Part shown: positions 1 to 9,661 of the stretch, piece after piece
Layout: each line of letters starts with the position of its first letter
Numbering within the stretch: position 1 is the stretch's first letter
Source of the DNA: Pedosphaera sp.
GTDB lineage: Bacteria; Verrucomicrobiota; Verrucomicrobiia; Limisphaerales; UBA9464
NCBI GenBank assembly: GCA_009695205.1
Contig: SIBK01000051.1
Location: forward strand, 1-35,110
Reading direction: 5' to 3'
Length of the DNA stretch: 35,110 nt
Position numbers and translations under genes: made by a program
Notes under the pieces: generated by a model
What the model was told of the DNA's origin: nothing
Seen by the model: the letters and a program-made list of their open reading frames with translations, nothing else
Databases searched by the model: none

Positions 1-732
1 AAAGGGCTTCAACGTGCTCACATGCAGAACGGCCGCACTGATGCCGGTGGCAGCCAATTGGGCCGCCGCTTCAAGGGTCCGCTGCGTCATGAGTCCGGTG
101 CTGATCAACAAAACTTCGGTCCCCTCTCGAAGCATACGCGCCCGTCCGATCTCAAAACGATACGTGGCGGGATCGAGCACGACCGGCACCCGACCGCGCA
201 GCAAGCGCATATAGACCGGGCCATCGTAATCGGCGATCGCGGCCGTGGCTTGAGCGATCTCTGTCGCGTCGCACGGATCGATCACGACGAGATTCGGCAT
301 CACTCGCATCAGGGCTAGATCTTCGATCCCTTGGTGGGTCCCGCCGTACCCGGTGGTTAAACCCGGTAAACCGGCGATGATCTTCACGTTCGTCCGGCTG
401 AGCGCACACCCGATGGCGATGAAGTCATACGCCCGTCGGGTGGCAAAGACTCCGTAGGTGGTGCAGAAAGGAACGAAACCCGTGCGCGCCAGTCCCGCGG
501 CGATTCCAATCATATTCTGTTCCGCCATGCCTATGTTGAAAAAACGTTGCGGGAATATTTCGGCAAACGGGAGAATGTCCGTGTATTTCCCCAGGTCTGC
601 GGTCAGGCCGAGAATTTTCTCGTTACTCCGCCCGGCGCGTACCAAGGCTTGGCCGAACGGAGCGGTAACGACGGGATAGCCATCGACGTGTTCGGACACT
701 CCCATCGCTGCGGTTTGCCCGGGCCTAGTCAT
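1..732 (-). CDS. Transketolase, C-terminal subunit (partial, runs off left edge)
   Basis: This is the pyrimidine-binding and C-terminal half of a split, thiamine-diphosphate-dependent transketolase, which would move two-carbon units between sugars together with the N-terminal subunit encoded just upstream. An open frame of 244 codons starts at the ATG at 732-730 and is still open at base 1. The protein begins MTRPGQTAAMGVSEHVDGYP. It carries the motif GMAEQNMIGIAAG, whose Glu is the conserved residue that activates the thiamine cofactor, followed by TYGVFATRRAYD and the TGYGGTHQGIEDLALMR stretch typical of transketolase pyrimidine domains. The start overlaps the stop of the N-terminal subunit gene by 8 nt, so the two are probably translationally coupled. 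The family call is firm. The substrate (sugar phosphate, or a sulfosugar or apulose-type ketose as in other split transketolases) is unknown. Confidence 0.9.
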   Translation of the reverse strand, partial: MTRPGQTAAMGVSEHVDGYPVVTAPFGQALVRAGRSNEKILGLTADLGKYTDILPFAEIFPQRFFNIGMAEQNMIGIAAGLARTGFVPFCTTYGVFATRRAYDFIAIGCALSRTNVKIIAGLPGLTTGYGGTHQGIEDLALMRVMPNLVVIDPCDATEIAQATAAIADYDGPVYMRLLRGRVPVVLDPATYRFEIGRARMLREGTEVLLISTGLMTQRTLEAAAQLAATGISAAVLHVSTLKPF

Positions 733-1573
733 GTTGGGCCTCCAATTCGCCAAGGGCCATCGCCCAATCAATATGACTCACATTGAGGAAGTGCGCCTTT
801 TCACATTGCTCGATGCAAGGCACGCCTTTGCCCGGCACCGTCCGGGCGACGATGGCTTTGGGCTGACCGGTCCCTCGACGTGCTTCCTGAAGAGCCCCGA
901 CGATTTGGGTCATGTCATTCCCATCGATTTCGATCGTCTGCCAACCAAAAGCCCGCCACTTGTCCGCGACCGGTTCGATTTCTAGAACGATCGGGCCGTC
1001 GGCTTGGATGCCATTGCAGTCGATAATGGCGATGAGGTCATTGAGCTTAAAGCTGGCGGCCGACATGGCGGCCTCCCACGTGGAGCCCTCCTGGAGTTCG
1101 CCATCGGACAGTTCGACAAAAACGCGGCTGGTTTTTCCGGCGAGGCGCAGGCCCAGCGCCATGCCGACGGCTTGGCCAAGTCCGTGGCCGAGTGAACCGC
1201 CCGTCATTTCGACGCCGGGTATGGAGTCGAGCGTGCTCATTTCCAAACGACTGCCGTCGGCGCCGTATTGGCTGAGTTCGTCGACGCGCAAGACGCCGAT
1301 TTCTACCAAGGCGGCCCACAGAGCAATGGAGTAATGTCCCGTCGAAAGAATAAACCGATCGCGATCCGCCCAGGACGGGTTTTGGGCATCATATTTCAAT
1401 TCATGAAAGTAGAGGGCGGCCAGGATATCGGCGATGCCCAGGCCTTGGCCGATATAGCCCTGGCCTTTGCCGGCAGCCATCGTGAGCATGTGACGTCGAA
1501 GTTTTCTGGCGACGCCTTGGAGGTGCCGAATTTCCGGAGTCACGGCAGGTGGAAGTGGAGGCGATTTCGACAT
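725..1573 (-). CDS. Transketolase, N-terminal (TPP-binding) subunit
   Basis: This 282-residue protein is the diphosphate-binding half of a two-subunit transketolase. The thiamine-diphosphate/metal motif is SDGELQEGSTWEAAM...DCNGIQADG at about residues 150-190, where the usual GDG reads SDG. GHGLGQAVGMALG precedes it and DRFILSTGHYS lies near residue 75. I chose the ATG at 1573 because AAGGA lies about 7 nt upstream and because upstream in-frame codons overlap the preceding dehydrogenase gene. The gap to that gene's stop is 2 bp, and the 3' end overlaps the C-terminal subunit, so all three are one transcript. Split transketolases of this size (about 280 plus 310 residues) are common in sugar-catabolic operons as well as in archaeal and Gram-positive central metabolism. 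Confidence 0.92.
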   Translation of the reverse strand: MSKSPPLPPAVTPEIRHLQGVARKLRRHMLTMAAGKGQGYIGQGLGIADILAALYFHELKYDAQNPSWADRDRFILSTGHYSIALWAALVEIGVLRVDELSQYGADGSRLEMSTLDSIPGVEMTGGSLGHGLGQAVGMALGLRLAGKTSRVFVELSDGELQEGSTWEAAMSAASFKLNDLIAIIDCNGIQADGPIVLEIEPVADKWRAFGWQTIEIDGNDMTQIVGALQEARRGTGQPKAIVARTVPGKGVPCIEQCEKAHFLNVSHIDWAMALGELEAQHD

Positions 1574-1575
1574 GC

Positions 1576-2382
1576 TCAATCCTTGTCCAAACCGCCGGAG
1601 ATGTTCAAACGTTCCGCGGTCACATAGTCCGGCGCGTCGGCTGCGAGCCAAACGACGGTCTGGGCCACCTCCTGGCAAGAAACGCGTCGTCCCGCGGGGA
1701 TGCGGGCGGTGCGAGCGGCTTGGAAGGACTTGAAATCTGATTGCCCTTCGAGCGCCGCAAAGATGGCCTCTGTTTTGATCTGCAGAGGTGTGTCCATCAT
1801 GCCGGGAGCCACGCTGTTGACTTGAATATTTTTAGGCGCCAGCGCGACGGCCGAAGAGCGGGTCAAGGAATCGACTGCGGCCTTGCTCGCGGCGTAGGCG
1901 ACATAATTTGGCAGAGCCATCCGTGAGGCGGGGGAGGTGATGTTGATAATGCGCCCGCCGCCCTGGCGCGCCATGGGGGCAGCGGCAGCGGCGGTAGCCA
2001 GGGCGAGGCCGCGTACATTCACCAGGAGGGTGGTTTCCCAGGCACCCGCACTCATCTCGGTGAAGGCCTCCGCCGTCGCATAGGCCGCACAGTTTATCAA
2101 AACGTCCAGGCGTCCAAAATGTCGGACCGCCGCGTCGACCATTTGCGACGGCCCCTCGGCGGTACCCAAATCCACCCAGACAAAGAGGGAATCGGCATCA
2201 GGCCGCAACTCCCGACACTCCGCGGCGCATAACTCTCCCTGAACCCGGTCCAAATCCGCCACCACGGTGCACCAACCCTTGGCGGCCATCTGACGACATA
2301 TTTCCCGGCCCAATCCCTGGGCGGCCCCGGTAATCAGAACTGTCTTTTGCGATTGGGTAGCGGTCACGATTGAAAGGCTCAT
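1576..2382 (-). CDS. Short-chain dehydrogenase/reductase (SDR)
   Basis: This 268-residue classical SDR is an NAD(P)-dependent oxidoreductase that probably oxidises or reduces a hydroxyl/keto group on the sugar handled by the neighbouring transketolase. The nucleotide-binding motif TGAAQGLG is at residues 18-25. The usual NNAG reads NCAA at 98-100. The catalytic set is Ser150 with Y163-AAS-K167, and VNSVAPGMMDTP follows as expected for the family. The ATG at 2382 is supported by the 1-nt overlap (TGATG) with the stop of the transporter gene. The longer upstream frame lies inside that gene and shows no SDR-like sequence. Position between a porter and a transketolase suggests polyol or aldose/ketose dehydrogenation, which is inference. 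Confidence 0.9.
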   Translation of the reverse strand: MSLSIVTATQSQKTVLITGAAQGLGREICRQMAAKGWCTVVADLDRVQGELCAAECRELRPDADSLFVWVDLGTAEGPSQMVDAAVRHFGRLDVLINCAAYATAEAFTEMSAGAWETTLLVNVRGLALATAAAAAPMARQGGGRIINITSPASRMALPNYVAYAASKAAVDSLTRSSAVALAPKNIQVNSVAPGMMDTPLQIKTEAIFAALEGQSDFKSFQAARTARIPAGRRVSCQEVAQTVVWLAADAPDYVTAERLNISGGLDKD

Positions 2383-3806
2383 CAAACATTTCCCGGAGTC
2401 CGAAGCGCATTCTGGTTCGGGGTCGCCTTCGTCCACGAAGCGGCAATCGCTTCCAGGGTCCGGCCCTTGGTTTCTGGAACCAACCGCCAACTGAACCAAA
2501 AGGCGAACACACACACCGCGGCGAACAGCCAAAAGACGCCCGCCGGCGAACCATACTTCGTTTCAAAGAAGCTGACTAAAGGCGGGAAAATCTGGCTGCC
2601 CAGAAAAAACGAAATCCAGAGTGCCACTCCGGCGATCGACATCGCCCGCCCCCGAATCCGCGTGGGAAAAATCTCGGACATGATCAACCATGCCAGGGGC
2701 GCGAGACTGCTCACGTAGGCGCCGACACAGAGGAACATCACCAAGACTACGGGATAGCCCGACCAGCCAAAATGAAAACAAAAGCCCATGATGATGAGGC
2801 CGAGGGCCATCCCCGTGGTGCCGATCAATAGGAGGGGTCTGCGCCCGAGGCGGTCCACCAGCCAAAACGCGACTGCCGTGCAAAGTATGTTCCAGAGGCC
2901 GAGCGGAATCGCCTGCCAAATCGCATCGGACGCAGTGGCGAATCCGGCACTTTTGAAAATCGTCGGCGCATACACCAACAAGATGCTGACCCCCGTCATC
3001 TGCTGGAGAATCGCCAGCATCACGGCCACCAGCAGCGCGCTGCGCAGGCCGGGCTGGAACAGTTCGGTCAGGCCACCGGTTTCCTCGGCGATGGAGGTCT
3101 TGATTTCGTTCATCGCAGCTCCGGACTGAGCCGATCCCTCACTTTTGGCGAGCAACCTCAGCGCCTCGGGCTCACGTCCCTCGGCCACCAGCCAGCGCGG
3201 ACTTTCCGGCAGCAGGGTCAACCCGAGCAGCCAGAAAACCACCGGAACCGCAGTGGAAGCAAACATCCAGCGCCAACTGCCGCTGAACGACAAGGCATAG
3301 GAAACGACACTCGCCACGAACAGGCCTATGACGATGGCCAATTGATTGACGGAAACCAATCGTCCTCGGAGTCGCGCCGGGGCCATCTCGGCGATGTACA
3401 TGGGTGAGACGACGGAGGCCAGACCGACCCCAATGCCACCCACAATTCGAAAGAGATTGAGCTGAAGCATGTTTTGAGGCAGTGCCGTGCCGATGGCGGA
3501 GACCCCGAGCAGGAGCGCGGCCGCCATTAACGTACGCCGCCGACCGATGGTGTCGCTAAGCCCAACCGCCACGAGGGGACCGGCGATACACCCGATGGCG
3601 GCGCTGCTCACGGCGAATCCTTGCTGGTAGGCGTCGAGTTTGAACTCGGTATTCAGAAAGATCAGCGCCCCCGAAATGATGGATATATCGTATCCAAACA
3701 GGAATCCCCCGAGCGCCGCCACGATGGCAATGCGAAAGGCGTAGGCCGTCGCCCCGGAGGGCGATGAATCGCCGGGTGTGGAAGTAGCATTCTTTGGTGA
3801 AATCAT
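2382..3806 (-). CDS. MFS transporter, sugar porter family
   Basis: This is a 474-residue inner-membrane proton/sugar symporter-type protein with about twelve hydrophobic segments. Sugar-porter signatures are clear: GGFLFGYDISIISGAL in the first helix, GRRRT in the 2-3 loop, PESPRWL after helix 6, the second-half loop DRLGRRPLLL, and PETKGRTLE just after helix 12. I prefer the ATG at 3806. The frame extends 8 codons further to a TTG at 3830, but neither start has a strong Shine-Dalgarno sequence. It is the first gene of the porter-SDR-transketolase set, and its promoter could lie in the 133 bp before the DUF1501 gene end, though read-through from that gene is also possible. The imported sugar is not identifiable from sequence. 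Confidence 0.92.
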   Translation of the reverse strand: MISPKNATSTPGDSSPSGATAYAFRIAIVAALGGFLFGYDISIISGALIFLNTEFKLDAYQQGFAVSSAAIGCIAGPLVAVGLSDTIGRRRTLMAAALLLGVSAIGTALPQNMLQLNLFRIVGGIGVGLASVVSPMYIAEMAPARLRGRLVSVNQLAIVIGLFVASVVSYALSFSGSWRWMFASTAVPVVFWLLGLTLLPESPRWLVAEGREPEALRLLAKSEGSAQSGAAMNEIKTSIAEETGGLTELFQPGLRSALLVAVMLAILQQMTGVSILLVYAPTIFKSAGFATASDAIWQAIPLGLWNILCTAVAFWLVDRLGRRPLLLIGTTGMALGLIIMGFCFHFGWSGYPVVLVMFLCVGAYVSSLAPLAWLIMSEIFPTRIRGRAMSIAGVALWISFFLGSQIFPPLVSFFETKYGSPAGVFWLFAAVCVFAFWFSWRLVPETKGRTLEAIAASWTKATPNQNALRTPGNV

Positions 3807-3939
3807 TTGCGGGAGACTGGTGATTTGCAATCGTAGGATTCCTTCTCTGTCCGACTTCTGTTTTTAGCCATTAATCATGCGTTCCTAGACGCACCCGCGA
3901 CCGGGCAATCGGAGCTTTCTTCAGGTGGTGGGGATGATT

Positions 3940-5379
3940 TCAAGCGAGGATTCCCTCGACGACTCGCCCCGACACATCGGTCAATCGGAAGTCCCGTCCA
4001 GCGTACCGGTAGGTCAACTTTTCGTGGTCGATTCCCAATAAATGCAAAATCGTCGCGTGGAGATCGTGAACGTGAACCGGATTCTCCACCGCATCCCATC
4101 CAAGATCGTCGGTCGCGCCATAGGTCATCCCGCCGCGCACCCCACCGCCGGCCAACCACATGGTGAATCCGTACGGGTGATGGTCCCGACCGTCGTTGCC
4201 TTGGGCCGCCGGGGTACGACCAAACTCGCCGCCCCAGATGACCAGTGTGTCCTCCAAGAGACCGCGTGCCTTGAGATCGTGCAGCAGACCCGCGATCGGC
4301 AGATCCGTGGCCACCGCGTTTTTCGCGTGCCCCGCTTTGAGATCGCCATGTTGATCCCAGGGCTGGAAGCCGCCGGTGGTATGATAGAGTTGCACGAAAC
4401 GCACGCCCCGCTCCACCAACCGTCGCGCCAGCAGGCATTGCTTGCCAAAGATCGCCGTGTGTGGCTGATCGATGCCGTAGAGTTTTTTGGTCGGGTCGGA
4501 TTCCTTCCCCAGGTCAAATGCTTCCGGAGCCTCCGCTTGCATCCGATAGGCCAGCTCGAAGGAGGCGATGCGCGCCGGGAGCCGCCCGTCATCGAGTCGT
4601 TGCTCCGCGTGGAGTTCATTCAGGCGCTTGAGGGCGTCGAGTTCACGACGTTGCTGGGCAGCCCCGGCCGTTGGATTTTTTAGATTCTGGATCGGGTTGT
4701 CCAAGTCGGAGACAAACGTCCCCTGATAGGACGCCGGCAGAAAGCTGGCGCCGTATTGTCGGGCCCCTTCGATCAATGGCCCCGGGCCGATGGCGATGAA
4801 ACCCGGAAGATTTTGGTTTATTGTGCCCAGCCCGTAGGTCACCCAAGCACCCATGCTGGGTCGCGACGAGACCCGTTCACCGGTGTTCATTTGCAGGCAG
4901 CCGCCGGGATGATTGGTGTCGTCCGCAGTCATGGAACGGATCACGCAAAGGTCGTCGCTACAGCGCGCGATATTGGGAAAAAGTTCACTGACTTCCAAGC
5001 CGGATTGGCCGTACTTTTGAAACGTCCACGGTGAGCCCAGAAGATTTCGCTGTTGGCCAAGGTAAAGCTTGGGCGAAGGCTTTCCGTGGTCGCGAGTCAA
5101 TCGCGGTTTCGGATCAAACGTGTCCACCTGCGAAGGTCCGCCGGGCATGAACAGGAAAATCACGCGCTTGGCCCGGGCTGCAAATTGCGCGGCCTTGGGT
5201 GCCAACGGGTAGGTGGGAAGGAGGAGCCGCGGTGTCGGGGCTCCGGCGAGGGAATGGGTCGCCTCGGTACCCAAGAGACCGGCGAGCGCTAGGTATCCAA
5301 ACCCGCCACCCGTGCGGCGCAACATTTCACGGCGGCTTAACGGTTCCCGAGGTGGGATTCGATTCATCGGTTGCTTCAT
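3940..5379 (-). CDS. DUF1501 family protein, Tat-exported
   Basis: This 479-residue protein belongs to the DUF1501 family, which is sulfatase/phosphatase-fold-like, abundant in Planctomycetes and Verrucomicrobia, and of unproven function. The N-terminus has a twin-arginine signal, SRREMLRR, followed by a glycine-rich hydrophobic stretch, so it should be exported folded. Family landmarks are FLFMPGGPSQVDTFDPKP near residue 75, MNTGE with ASFLPASYQGT, ARRLVERGVRFVQLYH, LVIWGGEFGRTP, HHPYGFTMWLAGGGVRGG and the C-terminal HDLHATILHLLGIDHEKLTYRYAGRDFRLTDV. It starts 27 nt after the stop of the cytochrome/DUF1549/DUF1553 gene, the usual partner. The pair is thought to act together in the cell envelope on polymeric or sulfated carbohydrate, but this is family-level supposition. 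Confidence 0.9.
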   Translation of the reverse strand: MKQPMNRIPPREPLSRREMLRRTGGGFGYLALAGLLGTEATHSLAGAPTPRLLLPTYPLAPKAAQFAARAKRVIFLFMPGGPSQVDTFDPKPRLTRDHGKPSPKLYLGQQRNLLGSPWTFQKYGQSGLEVSELFPNIARCSDDLCVIRSMTADDTNHPGGCLQMNTGERVSSRPSMGAWVTYGLGTINQNLPGFIAIGPGPLIEGARQYGASFLPASYQGTFVSDLDNPIQNLKNPTAGAAQQRRELDALKRLNELHAEQRLDDGRLPARIASFELAYRMQAEAPEAFDLGKESDPTKKLYGIDQPHTAIFGKQCLLARRLVERGVRFVQLYHTTGGFQPWDQHGDLKAGHAKNAVATDLPIAGLLHDLKARGLLEDTLVIWGGEFGRTPAAQGNDGRDHHPYGFTMWLAGGGVRGGMTYGATDDLGWDAVENPVHVHDLHATILHLLGIDHEKLTYRYAGRDFRLTDVSGRVVEGILA

Positions 5380-5406
5380 GATTTTTTAATCCCGTCATTT
5401 CCTCGG

Positions 5407-8400
5407 TTAGTCCACATAAAAAAACTCATTGGATCCCAATAAAAGCTGGCAGTAGCGCGCCAACAGGTCCGCCTGTCCCGGACCTTCGAGCAACGTCTGG
5501 CCCACCGAAATCTCCACGCCGGTGGGCGAGCGGCCAAACAACAGTCGATAGGCGGCCCGGACCTGCTCGTCAGGTGTTGAGGCGGAGAAGTCGTGCGCAA
5601 TACGTCGGGCCAGCTCACGGGCTTGGTCAATGGTGAACGGATCATTCAACAAGAAGAGCGCTTGTGGGGCGACGGTGGAGACCGTTCTTTTTTCCACAAT
5701 GGCACTGCTGTCGGGCCCGTCGAAAACTGAAGCAAATCCAGACTTCGCACCGGTGCGCACCGACATCAGGTAGAGCGAACGTCGGGGCAGCCCGATCTCC
5801 TGAAAACCCACTCCGCCGGGACGCAGGTCCAACCTGCCCGCCACCGAGAGCAAACTGTCCCGAAACGATTCGGCATCCAAACTTTGCCGATTCATCCGAC
5901 CGAGCAGCAAATTTTCAGGGTCGGCCGCCAGTATCTCCGGGTCGGCGGCACTCCGTTGCTGGTAGGCGGCCGAGAGCATGATGAGACGGTGTATCGATTT
6001 GATCGACCAGCCGGATTCCATGAAGCAGGAGGCCAGGTAATCCAATAACTCCGGGTGCGTGGGGCGCTCACCACGGCGGCCAAAATTGGTCGAAGTACGG
6101 ACGATCCCCTGGCCGAAATGGTGTTGCCAGATCCGATTCACCGCCACTCGTGCCGTGAGGGGATTATCGGCGCTGGCGATCCAATTGGCCAGCGGTAGGC
6201 GACCGCTCCCGTTGGTGATGGCGACTGGCTGATCACCGACGAGGACTTTGGGAAATCCGCGCGGGACAATGGGCCCCGGTTTGGCCGGATTGCCGCGCAG
6301 ATATATGTGGGCGTCTTTGAAACCCTCGTGCTTCGTACTTGCGGGCCCGCCATCCTGCACCACCACCGCTTGCGGAAGGTTGGTTGGAATGGCCGATTTC
6401 AAGGCACCCATTTCGGTGTGTATTTCAGTCAGGCGAGGCGTCTGCGTGGACTCGAACATTCCGTTCCGCTCGGTGTCGCCGAGCCAGAACGGCCCGCGCG
6501 GAGAGCAAAGTTCTTCATAGACCAACGTCAGTGCATCCGCGGGCGGTGGCTCCGTGGCGCCGGGATTCAGCCATGCTTCGGATAGCTCCTTCTCCACTTT
6601 CACTCGGGACGTGTCGTCGAGCGGTTGGGTGTAAACCCGGACTTCCGCCAATACGCCGCGGAACTTTTCTCCCGCGCCCGATCCTGGCCCACCCAGTTTT
6701 AGTGCCTTGATTTCTGGATCGGACGAGATGCCATCGAAGCCACTAGATTTGCCGGCCGCCACTCCCTGCCGAAAGAGGGTCGCACCGCCGCTGCCCCAGA
6801 TGAGGCTCACGATCTCGAAGTCTTGATTCGTGGCTGGCGGAGCCACGATGTCGCCATTGGCACCGTCCTTGCGCAAGATGACGTGCAATCCACCCCCAGG
6901 AGTGAGCATCAGACCGAGGCCGTGACGACCCGCACTCGCATCTTCCCATCCAAGGATACGCTGCCCTGCGGCGGCGATGTCCGCCCGGCGAAAGACCAGA
7001 AACAAACTGCCCGCAGGTGGCGCGGTCTGCGGTACTTCCAAGGACTCGGTGCCCGCAAAACTTAATACCGTTCGGCGGCGTCCGCCCAGCACGACGTTGG
7101 TTCGAAGTGGACCCGAAGAGGGTGGTTCGGCGGTGGCAAATTTCAAGGTTGAGCGGGCCCGATTTGGCCAGATCGTCACCCGACCTTCGCTGGAGGTCAG
7201 CAAACGCGAGTCGGGGGCCTGAAGTCTCAAAATCTCGGATCGAAGCGGCCCGGGTTCCCCCGAAGCAAGCGCACGTGCGGCGGCGGCTCCATTAGCTTCG
7301 GCTTCTTTCTGGCGGATTGCGATGAGGGCGTCTTCGAGTTCGTGCGCTGCACGTTCGGCCCGGGTGGGATCCGCAGGCTGGTGGTCAGCCTCGGCCAGGG
7401 TTCGTTTCCAGGCCGCCCAAGCTTGGTTGCCCATCGCCGGCTCGCCCGTGGCCCGGCGAATATCCCCGGTCTCCTGGAAATGCCACACACCCAAATTGCC
7501 GTGACCATCCGCGAGGGCAGCGCCCGCTGGATCGGATTCCGGTTCACGCGCCAAATCTTTCCGGGTACTCCAAACCCGCTCACTGCCGACTTCGGCCAGG
7601 GTCCACTCAATTTCAGCGGTAGGCGTCGAATCCGCTTGCGGTAATACGATCCATTCGAGGCGATCCCCGGCGTGGACGATCACCTCGGCAAGGCGGGCTC
7701 GGTCCGGCGAGGTGGCCAAATCCACCGCGCCACCGCTCGCGACCTGGAACATCGCCAATTCCATCCGACCGGCCGGTGTCCGCAAATCCAAGGCGCTCGA
7801 GAAGCCCTTGGTCCCCGTGGTCTTCCGATCCGACACGCGCCCAGTCAACCGTACTGTCCCGCTAAAGGGACTAGTCCAACCAAGAACGATCCCGCTCGTT
7901 TTCGACGGAGTCAGACTGAGGCTCCGCGCGGGAAATGTTTCTCCCTTGTGAGCTAGCGATTCGTCACGGGCGTTGACGTGGATGGCGGGAATCGAATTGG
8001 TACCGCGCCTCCAACGATGCAGGCCGAGGACTTCGTCGACGTTACGGGAGAGGGATCCGCACGGTGAGTACTCCCGCAGGCCGAAGTAGTCCAACCAGCG
8101 GGCCAGCATTTTTGGATGCAGGGCATTGGTTTTTGCGAAATCGATCAGGTCGAGCTTAGCTTCGGGGGTCGCCGGGTGATGAAATTTCCAGGTCGCCAGA
8201 AGATAGCGGGCTGTCTGCTCGGTCGTGAGCCGCTCCAAGTGGGACAGGTATTCCAATTCCGCGTCGAGCGTGAGCTTGCGGATTTGTTCCCCGAGCTCGA
8301 GCAAGCGCTTCTTCCGGGCGGCAATTCGTTCAAGCTCCGCCTTGGGCACGAGAGGCACCCGGACCAGCGGGGTATTTCCCAGGACGGGACTCGGTATCAG

Positions 8401-9630
8401 GCGCGTGCTGAAAAAGATTCCGGCCAGCCCATAATAATCCTGAATCGAAATCGGATCGAATTTGTGATCGTGACACCGCGCGCAACCCAGGGTTAATCCC
8501 AGAAAGGCGCGACCGACCACGTCAATTTGATCGTTCACATAGTCCGCGATCATTTGATCCTTATCGACATCGCCGGGGACAAAATCCGCGATCGCCAACA
8601 ACCCGGTGGCGACCAGCGAATCCGTGTCCAGTTGCTCGGGATCGGAGGGCTGGAGCAAATCCCCGGCGATTTGGCGGCGGATGAATTCAGTGTACGGCAG
8701 ATCGCGGTTGTGAGATTCGACGACCCAATCGCGGTAACGCCAGGCTTCGCGAAAGTCACTCTCCACCGGGAGCTGGATCAGATCCCGCGCATCGGCATAA
8801 CGGACCACATCGAGCCAGTGACGCCCCCAACGTTCACCGTAGGCCGGAGCCGCGAGGAGTCGATCCACCACTTTGGCGAACGCATTGGGCGCGGAGTCCT
8901 CGATGAAGGCCTCGACGTCCTTCGGCGTTGGCGGCAGGCCGATCAGGTCGTAGTAAGCGCGGCGGATCAAGGTGCGGCGATCCGCGGGCGGTGCGAGCGA
9001 TAGTTTTTTGGCTTCGAGAGCCGCCAGGATGAAGGCATCGAGTGGCGTCTGAACCCGATTCGTGCGGGTGACCTTCGGGACCGCCGGGCGATGAACCGGC
9101 TGGAAAGCCCAGTGTTCAGTCCCCGGAATGTGGACGCGGCCTTGAGCGATCGATTCGCTGCGTGGATCCGGAGCACCCAGTTGGATCCAGGTGACGAAAT
9201 CCGCGACTTGCCGGGCGGTGAGTTGTTCCTTCGGCGGCATTCGGAAATCGTGGTTTGTGTACCGAATGGCCTCGATCAAGCGGCTCTTCTCGGGTTCACC
9301 GGGGATGAATGCCGGTTGACCGGATTCCCCGCCCCGCAGGATGCCCTCACGCGTGTCCAACCGGAGGCCGCTTTTCAATTTCTCCGCTTGGGCACTGTGG
9401 CAACGGTAGCAATGTTCCGTCAAGATCGGGCGAATTTTCTGTTCGAAGAAGGTGAAATCCTCCGCGAGCAGCGGCGCGGCGAGGGTGGCCAACAGCGTCA
9501 GGAGCCAGACGCGGAACCGACGGACGTGAGCGGCCGGCAGCGACGCGATCCCCTCTCTGAGCACGGCGTTGGAAGCCGTGTCCTCCGTTGGACCGGCGCC
9601 GAACAAAATACCAATGCACTCACTCCGCAT
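5407..9630 (-). CDS. Exported PSCyt1-DUF1549-LamG-DUF1553 protein
   Basis: This large (about 1407 residues) envelope protein has these domains, numbered from the TTG at 9639. A signal peptide (RRFRVWLLTLLATLAAPLLA) ends near residue 60. A planctomycete-type cytochrome c follows, with heme motif CYRCH at 77-81 and probable axial Met134 in RMPPKEQL. DUF1549 spans about 195-405, with a second CxxCH-type motif CARCH at 386-390. A beta-rich insert lies at about 575-695 (GWTSPFSGTVRLTGRV), a LamG-like concanavalin fold at about 865-1022, and DUF1553 at about 1120-1390 (NRIWQHHFGQGIVRT, NFGRRGERPTHPELLDYLA). I prefer the ATG at 9630 to the TTG at 9639. The n-region is unusually long, so a GTG at about codon 26 (VLREGIAS) is also possible. 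The architecture suggests electron transfer combined with glycan binding. Confidence 0.88.
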   Translation of the reverse strand: MRSECIGILFGAGPTEDTASNAVLREGIASLPAAHVRRFRVWLLTLLATLAAPLLAEDFTFFEQKIRPILTEHCYRCHSAQAEKLKSGLRLDTREGILRGGESGQPAFIPGEPEKSRLIEAIRYTNHDFRMPPKEQLTARQVADFVTWIQLGAPDPRSESIAQGRVHIPGTEHWAFQPVHRPAVPKVTRTNRVQTPLDAFILAALEAKKLSLAPPADRRTLIRRAYYDLIGLPPTPKDVEAFIEDSAPNAFAKVVDRLLAAPAYGERWGRHWLDVVRYADARDLIQLPVESDFREAWRYRDWVVESHNRDLPYTEFIRRQIAGDLLQPSDPEQLDTDSLVATGLLAIADFVPGDVDKDQMIADYVNDQIDVVGRAFLGLTLGCARCHDHKFDPISIQDYYGLAGIFFSTRLIPSPVLGNTPLVRVPLVPKAELERIAARKKRLLELGEQIRKLTLDAELEYLSHLERLTTEQTARYLLATWKFHHPATPEAKLDLIDFAKTNALHPKMLARWLDYFGLREYSPCGSLSRNVDEVLGLHRWRRGTNSIPAIHVNARDESLAHKGETFPARSLSLTPSKTSGIVLGWTSPFSGTVRLTGRVSDRKTTGTKGFSSALDLRTPAGRMELAMFQVASGGAVDLATSPDRARLAEVIVHAGDRLEWIVLPQADSTPTAEIEWTLAEVGSERVWSTRKDLAREPESDPAGAALADGHGNLGVWHFQETGDIRRATGEPAMGNQAWAAWKRTLAEADHQPADPTRAERAAHELEDALIAIRQKEAEANGAAAARALASGEPGPLRSEILRLQAPDSRLLTSSEGRVTIWPNRARSTLKFATAEPPSSGPLRTNVVLGGRRRTVLSFAGTESLEVPQTAPPAGSLFLVFRRADIAAAGQRILGWEDASAGRHGLGLMLTPGGGLHVILRKDGANGDIVAPPATNQDFEIVSLIWGSGGATLFRQGVAAGKSSGFDGISSDPEIKALKLGGPGSGAGEKFRGVLAEVRVYTQPLDDTSRVKVEKELSEAWLNPGATEPPPADALTLVYEELCSPRGPFWLGDTERNGMFESTQTPRLTEIHTEMGALKSAIPTNLPQAVVVQDGGPASTKHEGFKDAHIYLRGNPAKPGPIVPRGFPKVLVGDQPVAITNGSGRLPLANWIASADNPLTARVAVNRIWQHHFGQGIVRTSTNFGRRGERPTHPELLDYLASCFMESGWSIKSIHRLIMLSAAYQQRSAADPEILAADPENLLLGRMNRQSLDAESFRDSLLSVAGRLDLRPGGVGFQEIGLPRRSLYLMSVRTGAKSGFASVFDGPDSSAIVEKRTVSTVAPQALFLLNDPFTIDQARELARRIAHDFSASTPDEQVRAAYRLLFGRSPTGVEISVGQTLLEGPGQADLLARYCQLLLGSNEFFYVD

Positions 9631-9641
9631 CGTCGTCAATC

Positions 9642-9661
9642 AAGTACAACTTAAGTACAAC
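9642..9661. promoter_or_regulatory. Paired 9-mer direct repeat upstream of the PSCyt1 gene
   Basis: AAGTACAAC occurs at 9642-9650 and again at 9653-9661, 11 bp apart (one helical turn), 12-31 bp before the ATG at 9630. Two half-sites on one face of the helix suit an AraC-type dimer, and an AraC regulator lies 260 bp away. No clear -35/-10 was recognised, so the role as operator is inference. Confidence 0.35.
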
